DNA of 64,000 nt from Streptomyces katrae (GTDB taxonomy: Bacteria > Actinomycetota > Actinomycetes > Streptomycetales > Streptomycetaceae). Location of the stretch: assembly GCF_000717655.1 (NCBI RefSeq), contig NZ_JNZY01000014.1, positions 124,001 to 188,000 on the forward strand, given 5' to 3'. This document shows, in pieces, positions 1 to 6,297 of this stretch. How positions within the stretch are numbered: the stretch's first letter is position 1; each line of letters begins with the position of its first letter. The notes beneath the pieces were generated by a model. The model ran no database searches, had not been told where the DNA came from, and saw only the letters and a program-made list of their open reading frames with translations. Both the position numbers and the translations under genes were made by a program.

Positions 1-146
1 CTCCCGTGCCCTCGTATTCATGGACCCTAACGCGCAGGTCGGACAACGCCATCCCGCTTCCCGAACTGTTCGCTCGGAGCGCAAGGTCCGTGGGCCCTTC
101 GGGGACCGGGCGCAGGCCCGGTGGAAGGCGCCGGGCGCGGAGTGTG
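1..146 (-). promoter_or_regulatory. Intergenic region downstream of tig with a ClgR-type box; probable clpP promoter region
   Basis: No gene is supported here. At 68-81 the sequence reads GTTCGC, five bases, GCG, which matches the GTTCGC-N5-GCG motif I recall for the ClgR activator of clp genes in Streptomyces. In Streptomyces the clpP1-clpP2 operon lies directly downstream of tig and in the same direction, so its start would lie just left of position 1. The box is seen directly. Its target and the promoter position are inferred, because the clp gene itself is outside the window. Confidence 0.55.
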
Positions 147-182
147 CGAAGGGCCCGTACACGGCTGCGTACGGGCCCTTCG
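147..182. terminator. Terminator of tig
   Basis: Perfect 14-bp inverted repeat (147-160 with 169-182) around an 8-base loop, about 40 bases past the tig stop codon. It has no T-run, as is usual for Streptomyces terminators. Confidence 0.8.
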
Positions 183-224
183 GGTGCTGCTCAGCGGGCG
201 CCGCGCGGGGCGGCGCCCAAGGCG

Positions 225-1628
225 TTACTTGGCCTCGTCGGCCTGCGCCTCGGCGGCGTCGGCGTCACCTTCGACGACGGCCTCGACGGTCTCGGCGGCA
301 GCCTCGACCTCGTCCTCCTCGTCGGAGAGGTCGACGACCTCACCGTTGGTGTCGACGACCTTGGCGGCCTCGACGACGACCGCGAGGGCCTTGCCGCGGG
401 CGACCTCGCCGACGAGCATCGGCACCTGGCCACCCTCGACGACGGCCTGGGCGAACTGGTCGGGGGACATGCCGGAGGAGGCGGCACGGCGCATGAGGTG
501 CTCGGTGAGCTCCTCCTGGTCGACGCCCAGCTTCTCCTTGTTGACGAGCGCGTCCAGGACGAACTGGGTCTTGATGCCCTTGATCGCCTGGTCCTTGGTC
601 TCGGCGTCGAACTCCTCGACCGTCTTGCCCTGGAACTCCAGGTACTTCTCGATGGTCAGGCCCATCTGGCCGAGCTGGTGGTGCTCCAGGTTGTGCTTGC
701 GGGTGTTGACCTCGTCCTCGAGCAGCTTCTCGGGGATCGGCACCTCGACGAGCTCCAGCAGCTTCTCCAGGACGCGCTCCTGGGCCTGCGTGGCCTGGTC
801 GTACTGCTTCATGTTCTCGAGGCGCTTGCGGCTGTCCGCCTTGAGGTCCTCGAGGGTGTCGAACTCGCTCGCCATCTGCGCGAACTCGTCGTCCAGCTCC
901 GGCAGCTCACGGGCGGAGACCTTGGTGACCTTGACGGTGACCTCGGCGTCCTTGCCCTCGGCGGAGCCGCCCTTCAGCTGGGAGGTGAAGGTGGCCTCGC
1001 CACCGGCCTCCAGGCCCTTGACGGCGTCGTCGATGCCCTCGAGGAGCTCGCCCGAGCCGATGGTGTAGGAGACGTCGGAGGCGACGCCGTCGGGCAGCAC
1101 CTCGCCGTCGACCTTGGCCTCGAGGTCGATGGTGACGACGTCGCCGTCCTCGGCCGCGCGCTCGACGTCCTTGGTGGACGCGAAGCGGCCGCGCAGCTGC
1201 TCGACCGACTTCTCGATGTCCTCGTCGGAGACCTCGACCGCGTCGACCTCGACCTCGATGCCGGAGTAGTCCGGGATCTCGATCTCGGGGCGGACGTCGA
1301 CCTCGGCGGTGAAGGCCAGCAGCTCGCCGTCCTTCAGCTCCGTGATGTCGACCTCAGGCTGGCCCAGCGGGTTCAGGTCGGCCTCGTTGACGGCCTCGGT
1401 GTAGAACTTCGGGAGGGCGTCGTTGACGGCCTCCTCCAGCACCGCACCGCGACCGAAGCGCTGGTCGATGACCCGGGCCGGGATCTTGCCCTTGCGGAAG
1501 CCCTTCACCGTGACCTGCTGGTTGATCTTCTTGTACGCCGCGTCGAGGCTGTCCTTGAGCTCCTCGAAGGGCACCTCAACAGTGAGCCGAACCCGAGTCG
1601 GGTTCAGGGTCTCCACGGCGCTCTTCAC
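225..1628 (-). CDS. tig: Trigger factor, ribosome-associated chaperone and peptidyl-prolyl isomerase
   Basis: Binds the ribosomal exit tunnel and assists folding of nascent cytosolic proteins. The 467-residue product has the three usual parts. The N-terminal ribosome-binding domain carries the signature GFRKGKIP at about residues 43-50. An FKBP-type isomerase domain follows at about 165-245, and then the C-terminal helical substrate-binding arms. The C-terminus is a strongly acidic, Ala/Glu-rich tail typical of actinomycete trigger factors. I chose the GTG at 1628 because AAGGAG lies just upstream (around 1637-1642) and the family N-terminus begins there. The frame stays open further upstream, but that stretch runs into tRNA-Pro. 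The gene follows tRNA-Pro on the same strand and ends in a strong hairpin. Confidence 0.97.
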   Translation of the reverse strand: MKSAVETLNPTRVRLTVEVPFEELKDSLDAAYKKINQQVTVKGFRKGKIPARVIDQRFGRGAVLEEAVNDALPKFYTEAVNEADLNPLGQPEVDITELKDGELLAFTAEVDVRPEIEIPDYSGIEVEVDAVEVSDEDIEKSVEQLRGRFASTKDVERAAEDGDVVTIDLEAKVDGEVLPDGVASDVSYTIGSGELLEGIDDAVKGLEAGGEATFTSQLKGGSAEGKDAEVTVKVTKVSARELPELDDEFAQMASEFDTLEDLKADSRKRLENMKQYDQATQAQERVLEKLLELVEVPIPEKLLEDEVNTRKHNLEHHQLGQMGLTIEKYLEFQGKTVEEFDAETKDQAIKGIKTQFVLDALVNKEKLGVDQEELTEHLMRRAASSGMSPDQFAQAVVEGGQVPMLVGEVARGKALAVVVEAAKVVDTNGEVVDLSDEEDEVEAAAETVEAVVEGDADAAEAQADEAK

Positions 1629-1800
1629 GGTTCGGTCTCCTTGTGGCTGACTGCTTGGGGTTCTGCGTCCTCGCTGCGATTCAGCGGTTCGGCGGATTCG
1701 GCCCGGTACATCAGACACACGGGCACGCAGCTTGCATAGTAGCCGCAAGCGGCAATCTGCCCACAACGCGAGCTTGTGAGGGCGATGCCGGTGGTGCTGT

Positions 1801-1877
1801 TGGTCGGGGTGGCCGGATTCGAACCGACGACCTTCCGCTCCCAAAGCGGACGCGCTACCAAGCTGCGCCACACCCCG
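1801..1877 (-). tRNA. tRNA-Pro (anticodon UGG), CCA encoded
   Basis: Read on the minus strand this folds as a standard cloverleaf: 7-bp acceptor stem CGGGGTG/CACCCCG, D arm GCGC/GCGC, 5-bp anticodon stem TCCGC/GCGGA with a TTTGGGA loop (anticodon TGG), and T arm GTCGG-TTCGAAT-CCGGC. The discriminator A and a genomically encoded CCA follow at 1804-1801. It lies upstream of tig on the same strand, an arrangement common in Streptomyces. Confidence 0.97.
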
Positions 1878-1891
1878 TCGGTGCGACACGT

Positions 1892-1897
1892 AGGGTA
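1892..1897 (-). promoter_or_regulatory. Possible -10 element of tRNA-Pro
   Basis: TACCCT on the minus strand, 14 bases upstream of the mature tRNA 5' end, resembles a -10 hexamer. No good -35 is visible at the right distance, so the assignment is weak. Confidence 0.3.
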
Positions 1898-1974
1898 CAT
1901 GCCCGGAGACCCTCCGATGCGCGGGGTTCGAGCGAACGTTTCCGGACGCCGCGCCGCGGGCGCGTCATGCGGTG

Positions 1975-2003
1975 TGCACTCCCCCGGCCCGACCCGCTAG
2001 GAT
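1975..2003 (+). promoter_or_regulatory. Probable tRNA-Gly promoter
   Basis: TGCACT (1975-1980) and TAGGAT (1998-2003) are separated by 17 bases. The -10 fits the housekeeping consensus well and the -35 only partly. The element lies 42 bases before the mature tRNA-Gly 5' end, which allows a short leader. Confidence 0.4.
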
Positions 2004-2045
2004 GCTGTCCGTGCCGCGGCCCCCCGGACCTGCGGCGCACGCGTT

Positions 2046-2116
2046 GCGGGCGTAGCTCAATGGTAGAGCCCTAGTCTTCCAAACTAGCTACGCGGGTTCG
2101 ATTCCCGTCGCCCGCT
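2046..2116 (+). tRNA. tRNA-Gly (anticodon UCC)
   Basis: A 71-base cloverleaf with acceptor stem GCGGGCG/CGCCCGC, a short D arm (GCTC/GAGC), anticodon loop CTTCCAA (anticodon TCC), T arm CGGG-TTCGATT-CCCG and discriminator T. CCA is not encoded. It is transcribed away from tRNA-Pro and followed directly by a strong hairpin. Confidence 0.97.
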
Positions 2117-2121
2117 CTGAA

Positions 2122-2174
2122 GAACGAAGGGCCAGGTCAGAGGATGTTTCCTCTGACCTGGCCCTTCGTCGTTC
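2122..2174. terminator. Bidirectional terminator between tRNA-Gly and the small secreted protein gene
   Basis: Perfect 19-bp inverted repeat (2125-2143 with 2150-2168) with a 6-base loop, extendable with a small bulge on the outer side. It lies 5 bases past the tRNA and 22 bases past the convergent stop codon, so it can serve both transcripts. Confidence 0.85.
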
Positions 2175-2190
2175 CGAACTGGCGCAGGTC

Positions 2191-2520
2191 TCAGTGCTGG
2201 ACCATCGCGCAGGTGACCGTGGTCTTGCCGTCGGCCGTCTTGACGACGTACTTGGCTCCGCTCAGGCCGCCGAGGTCGAACCTGCCCGACTTGTCGACGG
2301 GTACCGAGCCGGCAGTGGAGCCGGAGTAGGTCACCGTCGTGCCGGCGGGGAATCCCTCACCCCACAGGTGGTATTTGCCGGCTGAATCCACCTCGACGTT
2401 GCACTTCGCGGCCGCGGGGGCCGCGGTGGTCGAGGCGTGTGCGGCGACGGCGGGGCCCAGCGCGAGGGCGGGGGCCACCAACAGCGTGAGTGCTGCAAGA
2501 CGACGTGTCCGGTTCATCAT
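2191..2520 (-). CDS. Small secreted protein of unknown function
   Basis: The 109-residue product begins with a clear Sec signal peptide: Met-Met-Asn-Arg-Thr-Arg-Arg, a hydrophobic Leu/Ala/Val core, and a likely cleavage after AHA near residue 29. The mature part of about 80 residues holds two cysteines, one near its start and one near its end, suggesting a single disulphide in a small beta-rich domain. The composition is Gly/Val/Thr/Lys-rich, with a GEGFPAGTTVTYSG stretch that recalls surface-exposed Ig-like folds. I do not recognise the family. The start could be either of two adjacent ATG codons, and no strong ribosome binding site is visible. Confidence 0.75.
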   Translation of the reverse strand: MMNRTRRLAALTLLVAPALALGPAVAAHASTTAAPAAAKCNVEVDSAGKYHLWGEGFPAGTTVTYSGSTAGSVPVDKSGRFDLGGLSGAKYVVKTADGKTTVTCAMVQH

Positions 2521-2835
2521 TCAACCTGCCTTGGACGCTGACGGTGCGGCCGGGGAGGCGTGACGGCTCCGATGCCCGCGGCAGCGGTCGCACGGGGGGC
2601 GCCGAGGGGGAAGTCTCATACCGTTACGCCGTATTGATGACGCCTTTAGCCTATCGTCCGGTTTGTCGCTCGGCATCTCACGGATGGCCTTGAGTGGGCT
2701 GCGGCGCAGGGGTACGCCGGGGCGCGGCCGTGTCGGCACCAGGAGCGAGGTCACCCATTTGACGACGCGATCGCCGACGAGGATTCGGCCACCCTCGGCG
2801 TCATCGCGCCGGGCGGCCCGGGGGAACACGGACCT
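2521..2835. other. Intergenic stretch without a supported gene
   Basis: Reading both strands I find no gene here with a convincing start, codon bias and family resemblance. A frame open on the minus strand (2521-2931) overlaps the next gene's 3' end and has no recognisable domain. The segment 2619-2665 is less GC-rich than its surroundings and probably holds the promoter of the leftward small secreted protein gene. Confidence 0.4.
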
Positions 2836-2862
2836 GGAGTACCGGCGGGTGGCCGGTACTCC
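2836..2862 (-). terminator. Terminator of the small membrane protein gene
   Basis: Perfect 11-bp inverted repeat (2836-2846 with 2852-2862) with a 5-base loop, 13 bases past the stop codon at 2876. Confidence 0.75.
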
Positions 2863-2875
2863 CCGGGCCTTCCCC

Positions 2876-3070
2876 CTAGAGCTTGATTCCCGCGATGGTG
2901 TCGGCGAGGGAGTTGAGGAAGCGGTTGACATCCGGGGCGATCGAGCTGGACGCCAGGAAGAAGCCGAAGAGGACCGCGACGATCGCGGGGCCGGCCTTGA
3001 TGTGGTTGCCGCGGACGAGCACCACCAGGATGACCGCCAACAGAACCACCACTGACAGCGAAATGGCCAC
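2876..3070 (-). CDS. Small conserved actinomycete membrane protein
   Basis: A 64-residue protein with two hydrophobic segments: residues 2-19 (Ile/Leu/Val-rich) and about 26-42 (AGPAIVAVLFGFFLASS). They are separated by a short basic loop, and a polar C-terminal helix (PDVNRFLNSLADTIAGIKL) follows. The GTG at 3070 has a GAAGG sequence upstream. I recall near-identical small proteins at this place in Streptomyces genomes, which supports it being real. The function is unknown. Confidence 0.8.
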   Translation of the reverse strand: MAISLSVVVLLAVILVVLVRGNHIKAGPAIVAVLFGFFLASSSIAPDVNRFLNSLADTIAGIKL

Positions 3071-3246
3071 TACTGATCACACCTTCGGTCGTCCCCTGGT
3101 CGGCCTGGGGCGCACGGCCGCGCGCGCCCCCACATGGACCATCCTCCCACCAACGGGCCCCGGCTATCCGCCCCGTGGCGAATCGGCGTCGGCGCTTTCC
3201 CGCCAACCGGCCGTGCACCGGACATATTTCGGGCGCGGGGACACGG

Positions 3247-3705
3247 TCATGGTGCGGCGAGGCCGAGGAGGGAGCGGACATACGCGTACTTCGCGGACAG
3301 CCGTTCCCGGGTGGGACCGTCCAGTACGGAGAGCCGCACGGGATCCGCGTTGTGCGCCAGGTCGGCCTCCTTGACCAGGAGGGCGCCGGGCGTGGCGAGG
3401 ATCCGGGCCGCGTACTCCTCCACCGGTTCGCCGGGGCGCTTGGTGACTGCCAGGACCATGTCCTTCACCGGCTGGGGCAGAGCGGCCGAATCCAGCCACT
3501 CCCGGCTGAGCGCATCGTCCTCGACGGCGTCGTGCAGCCAGGCCGCCGCCTGCTGCTCCGCGCTGCCGCCGCGGGCGCGGACTCCCTCCGCGACGGCCGC
3601 GAGGTGCTCGGCGTACGGCCGGCCGGCCTTGTCGGTCTGGCCCTCGTGCGCGGAGCGCGCCAGGGCCTCGACCTCGAGCAGGGTCAGTGGTTGCTGCTGC
3701 GTCAT
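3247..3705 (-). CDS. Small HD-domain hydrolase of the SpoT/MESH1 type
   Basis: The 152-residue product is essentially only an HD phosphohydrolase domain: a histidine at 20 in SAHEGQ-x-D-K-A-G-R-P-Y, His34, the HD pair at 58-59 and Glu62-Asp63 four residues on. This H...HD...ED spacing and the GQ-x-K-x-G-x-PY signature are those of the (p)ppGpp hydrolase domain of RelA/SpoT and of stand-alone MESH1 proteins. No synthetase, TGS or ACT domain is present. The ATG at 3705 has a strong GAAGGGGA site and overlaps the stop of the upstream decarboxylase in an ATGA arrangement, so the two are translationally coupled. The substrate (ppGpp, NADPH or another nucleotide) is inferred only from the family. 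Confidence 0.88.
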   Translation of the reverse strand: MTQQQPLTLLEVEALARSAHEGQTDKAGRPYAEHLAAVAEGVRARGGSAEQQAAAWLHDAVEDDALSREWLDSAALPQPVKDMVLAVTKRPGEPVEEYAARILATPGALLVKEADLAHNADPVRLSVLDGPTRERLSAKYAYVRSLLGLAAP

Positions 3706-5114
3706 GCGGTCCCCTTCGCTGCCGTGTGTGCCGCTGTACGGAGAGCCTGCGCGGCCCGGCGTACATCGGCCTGCGTGGTGCGCCAGTTGGAGAACGCTGC
3801 GCGCAGGGCGGGGGTTCCCGCGTAGACGGTGGGGGTGACGAACACCTCCTCCTGCGCCGCCTCGCGCAGGGCCGTCAGGCGGGCCGGGGTGGGGTCCTCG
3901 GCGAGGGTGAAGCAGACGACGTTCAGGCGGACCGGGGCGAGGAGGCGGAAGGCCGGGTCCTGCTCGAGTGCGGCGCCGAGGGCCCGGGCGCAGGCGATGT
4001 CGCGCTCGACGATCTCGCGGTGGCCTTCGCGGCCGTACGCGCGGAGGGTGAACCAGGCCGCGAGGGCGCGCAGCCGGTGCGAGTTCTCGGGAGTGAGGTG
4101 GACGAGGTCGGGGCGGCCGCCGAGGGGGCCGAGGTAGGCGGCGGCGTTCTGGAAGACGCGGGCCTGGAGGTCCTGGCGGCGGGTGAACTGGACGGCGCTG
4201 TCGTAGGGGACGTTCAGCCACTTGTGCAGGTCGATGCAGAGGGAGTCGGAGGCGTCGAGCCCGGCGGCGAGGTGGGCGTGCTCCGGGGAAACGGCGGCGA
4301 AGGCGCCGAAGGCGGCGTCGGTGTGGAGCCAGAACGCGTGGCGTTCGCGGAGGGCGACGATGGCGGGGAGGTCGTCGAAGTCCACGGTGTTGACGGTGCC
4401 GGCGTTGGCGACGACGACGGCCGGGCCGGGGGTGTCGGCGAGGGCACGGTCGAGGGCGGCGGGGTCGACGGCCTCGCGGCCGGGGAGGGTGGGGACGGCG
4501 ACGAGGGAGCTGCGGCCGAGGCCGAGGACGGAGAGGGCCTTGGCGATGGAGGAGTGCGGGGCTCCGGAGAGGACGCGGACGGGGCCGAGGGCTGCCGCGC
4601 CGTCCTCGGAGGGGGAGACGCCGAGGCGTTCGCCGAGCCACTCGCGGGCGATGGCGAGGCCGGTGGTGTTGGACATGGTGGCGCCGCTGACGAAGGTGCC
4701 GGCGTGGGCGTCGGTGAGGCCGAAGAGCTCGCGCAGCCAGCTGATCGTTTCGCGTTCGAGGTCCTGGCCGGCGGGGTCCAGGGCGGAGTTGGAGTTCTGG
4801 TCGTGGACGGAGGTCAGCCAGTCGCCGGCGAGGGCGGCGGGGGTGGCGCCGCCGGTGACGAAGCCGAGGTAGCGGGGGCCGGCGGAGGCGGAGAGGCGGG
4901 GCGCCCACCGGTCCTGGAAGGCGGCGAGCGCGGCGGCCGCCCCGGCGGCGTGCGCAGGCAGGGGCTCGGGGTCCTGCGGAGGCCCGGTGGGCGGTACGAC
5001 GGCCGGCACGACGGGACGGGCGTCCAGGGCTTCGAGGGCGTCGGCGGCGGTACGGCGGGTGGCCTCGAGGAGGTCGGGGAGGCGGGCGAGGTCGGCGGCG
5101 AGCGTGCGGTCCAT
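3702..5114 (-). CDS. Pyridoxal-phosphate-dependent decarboxylase (group II / aromatic amino acid type)
   Basis: A 470-residue fold-type I PLP enzyme of the glutamate/aromatic amino acid decarboxylase group. The cofactor lysine lies in SLCIDLHKWL (Lys298), the pyridine-binding aspartate in HTDAAFG (Asp266), and the cofactor phosphate segment in FVSGATMSNTTGL around 141-153. The length fits the family. The substrate cannot be read from the sequence; valine, tyrosine, tryptophan or a bulky non-proteinogenic amino acid are all possible. I placed the start at the ATG at 5114. The frame is open further upstream, but no family sequence lies there. The ribosome binding site is weak. It is translationally coupled to the HD hydrolase gene downstream. 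Confidence 0.9.
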   Translation of the reverse strand: MDRTLAADLARLPDLLEATRRTAADALEALDARPVVPAVVPPTGPPQDPEPLPAHAAGAAAALAAFQDRWAPRLSASAGPRYLGFVTGGATPAALAGDWLTSVHDQNSNSALDPAGQDLERETISWLRELFGLTDAHAGTFVSGATMSNTTGLAIAREWLGERLGVSPSEDGAAALGPVRVLSGAPHSSIAKALSVLGLGRSSLVAVPTLPGREAVDPAALDRALADTPGPAVVVANAGTVNTVDFDDLPAIVALRERHAFWLHTDAAFGAFAAVSPEHAHLAAGLDASDSLCIDLHKWLNVPYDSAVQFTRRQDLQARVFQNAAAYLGPLGGRPDLVHLTPENSHRLRALAAWFTLRAYGREGHREIVERDIACARALGAALEQDPAFRLLAPVRLNVVCFTLAEDPTPARLTALREAAQEEVFVTPTVYAGTPALRAAFSNWRTTQADVRRAAQALRTAAHTAAKGTA

Positions 5115-5210
5115 GGGGGCACGGTAGGGATCCGCCGGGCGCGGCGGACCGGCCAATCGGGGGTGATTGGCCGGTCCGCGCCTCCGGGGGCCGGGCGTGG
5201 TGTGCCACGC

Positions 5211-5314
5211 CGCTGCGCGAGCGGCCCCGGGCTGCGCGACCGGCCCCCGGCTGCGCGACCGGCCCCCGGCTGCGCGACCGGCCCCCGGCTGCGCGAGCGG
5301 CCCCCGGCTGCGCC
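5211..5314. repeat. Tandem 19-bp direct repeat, about five and a half copies
   Basis: The unit GGCTGCGCGACCGGCCCCC repeats in register at 5230-5248, 5249-5267 and 5268-5286 without change. One-base or few-base variants lie at 5211-5229 and 5287-5305, and a partial copy ends near 5314. It sits in the 341-base gap between the divergent decarboxylase and DUF4232 genes. The repeat number probably varies between strains. No other element is seen in this gap except the likely promoters. Confidence 0.9.
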
Positions 5315-5455
5315 CCGGACCCCGGGCCTCGAACGCCGGCGGGGCCGCGGTCGCCGACCGGGCTGGATGTGCCGCTGCGGCCCGGGAGTTGGCCGGCGTG
5401 GGCGGAGCCGGGCGGGCAGGGTCAGGGTGGACGGTGGGGGTCGTAGGGTCGGGGG

Positions 5456-6042
5456 ATGGTCAGGTTGCGGTGGGTGGCGGGGGTCGTCGGGGGGATCGTT
5501 TCGGCGGGGGTGGTCGTGGGGTGCGTACGCCGCCCGCGCCTGCGGCTGCGCCGGGGCCCACTGGGATGAGGGCTGCGCCGTCGGCGGCGGGGGCGCAGGA
5601 GGACTGTCCCGAGGGCGGGGTGCGGTTGCTCGAAGGGACCGGAAATGCCGCGATGGGGCTTCGTGTGGCCGACATCCAGCTGGTCAACTGCAGTAAGCAG
5701 CCCTACGTACTCGAGGGCTATCCGGAGATCCGGTTGCTGGACGAGAAGCGGGTTCCGGTGGAGGTCGCCGTCGTGCACGGGGCGGAGGAGATCACGTCCG
5801 CGCCGACCGGTGCGGACGGCGCCCCGCAGAGGGTCGAACTCTGGCCCGGCCAGGCGGCCAGGGTCATGATGGTGTGGCGGAACCTGGTGACCGACGGGGC
5901 GGTGCCCGCCGCCGAGGGGTGGGTGCTGGAGGTGACCCCGCGGCCCGGTGCGCCCCGGGTTGAACTGGAGCTCGACCGGTCCGTCGACCTCGGGAACACC
6001 GGGAGGCTCGGGATCGGCCCCTGGAAGGAAATGGCCCCGTGA
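5456..6042 (+). CDS. DUF4232-type lipoprotein, signal peptide and domain in different frames (apparent frameshift)
   Basis: From the ATG at 5456, preceded by a G-rich ribosome binding site, the frame encodes a textbook lipoprotein signal: MVRLRWVAGVVGG, a hydrophobic core, and lipobox VVGC with Cys23. That frame then stops at about 5567. In the neighbouring frame, open to 6042, a Pro/Ala-rich linker follows, then a complete DUF4232 domain of about 145 residues (MGLRVADIQLVNCS, VLEGYPEIRLLD, WRNLVTDG, LGNTGRLGIGPW). A single extra base near 5522-5530 would join signal and domain into one lipoprotein. Either the base is missing from the sequence, the gene is mutated, or translation begins at GTG 5521 or ATG 5566 without a signal. 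The function of DUF4232 is unknown; members are exported. Confidence 0.65.
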
Positions 6043-6149
6043 TCATCTGACGCAACGGGCCCTTCGGGACGGGTGGATGCAGGCCGCACGCTGCAGGTGC
6101 CGCACGCTCCAGGTGGCGCAGGGTCCTGCCCGGCGTGCGAAGGGCGCCG

Positions 6150-6288
6150 CCCGCGGTGTCTGGTGCCGGGCACCGCAACGCGGAGGGGCGCCCGAGTACC
6201 GGACGTACGCGGTCGCCCCGACAGCCCGGCGAGGTACGGCACCAGACGCCGCGGGCCCGGCGAGGTACGGGGCACCAGACGCCGCGGG
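6150..6288. repeat. Direct and inverted repeats between convergent genes
   Basis: A unit of about 31 bases (CCCGGCGAGGTACGG, one or three G/C bases, then CACCAGACGCCGCGGG) occurs twice in tandem at about 6226-6255 and 6256-6288. An inverted copy of its second half, with one mismatch, lies at 6150-6167. The inverted pairs can form alternative long hairpins between the DUF4232 gene and the convergent ABC permease gene. They probably act as the shared terminator. Confidence 0.6.
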
Positions 6289-6297
6289 CCCGGCGGG

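Noticed and set aside
1..21. Possible first codons of a leftward clp gene (minus-strand ATG at 21)
   Set aside because: Only seven codons are in the window and they do not match a clpP start I know, so no coding feature can be supported.
6..1739. Long open frame on the plus strand opposite tig
   Set aside because: It is antisense to an unmistakable trigger factor, and its Leu/Asp/Gly/Val-rich sequence has the composition expected of a complementary-strand shadow in GC-rich DNA.
1926..1940. GTTCGAGCGAAC-type palindrome between the two tRNA genes
   Set aside because: It does not have the GTTCGC-N5-GCG spacing of ClgR or the GAAC-N4-GTTC order of LexA; with tRNA promoters on both sides I cannot assign it.
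2521..2931. Possible 136-residue protein on the minus strand
   Set aside because: It overlaps the end of the small membrane protein gene, crosses its terminator, and has no ribosome site or recognisable domain.
5230..5305. Tandem repeats considered as a CRISPR array
   Set aside because: Units follow each other without spacers and no cas genes are nearby.
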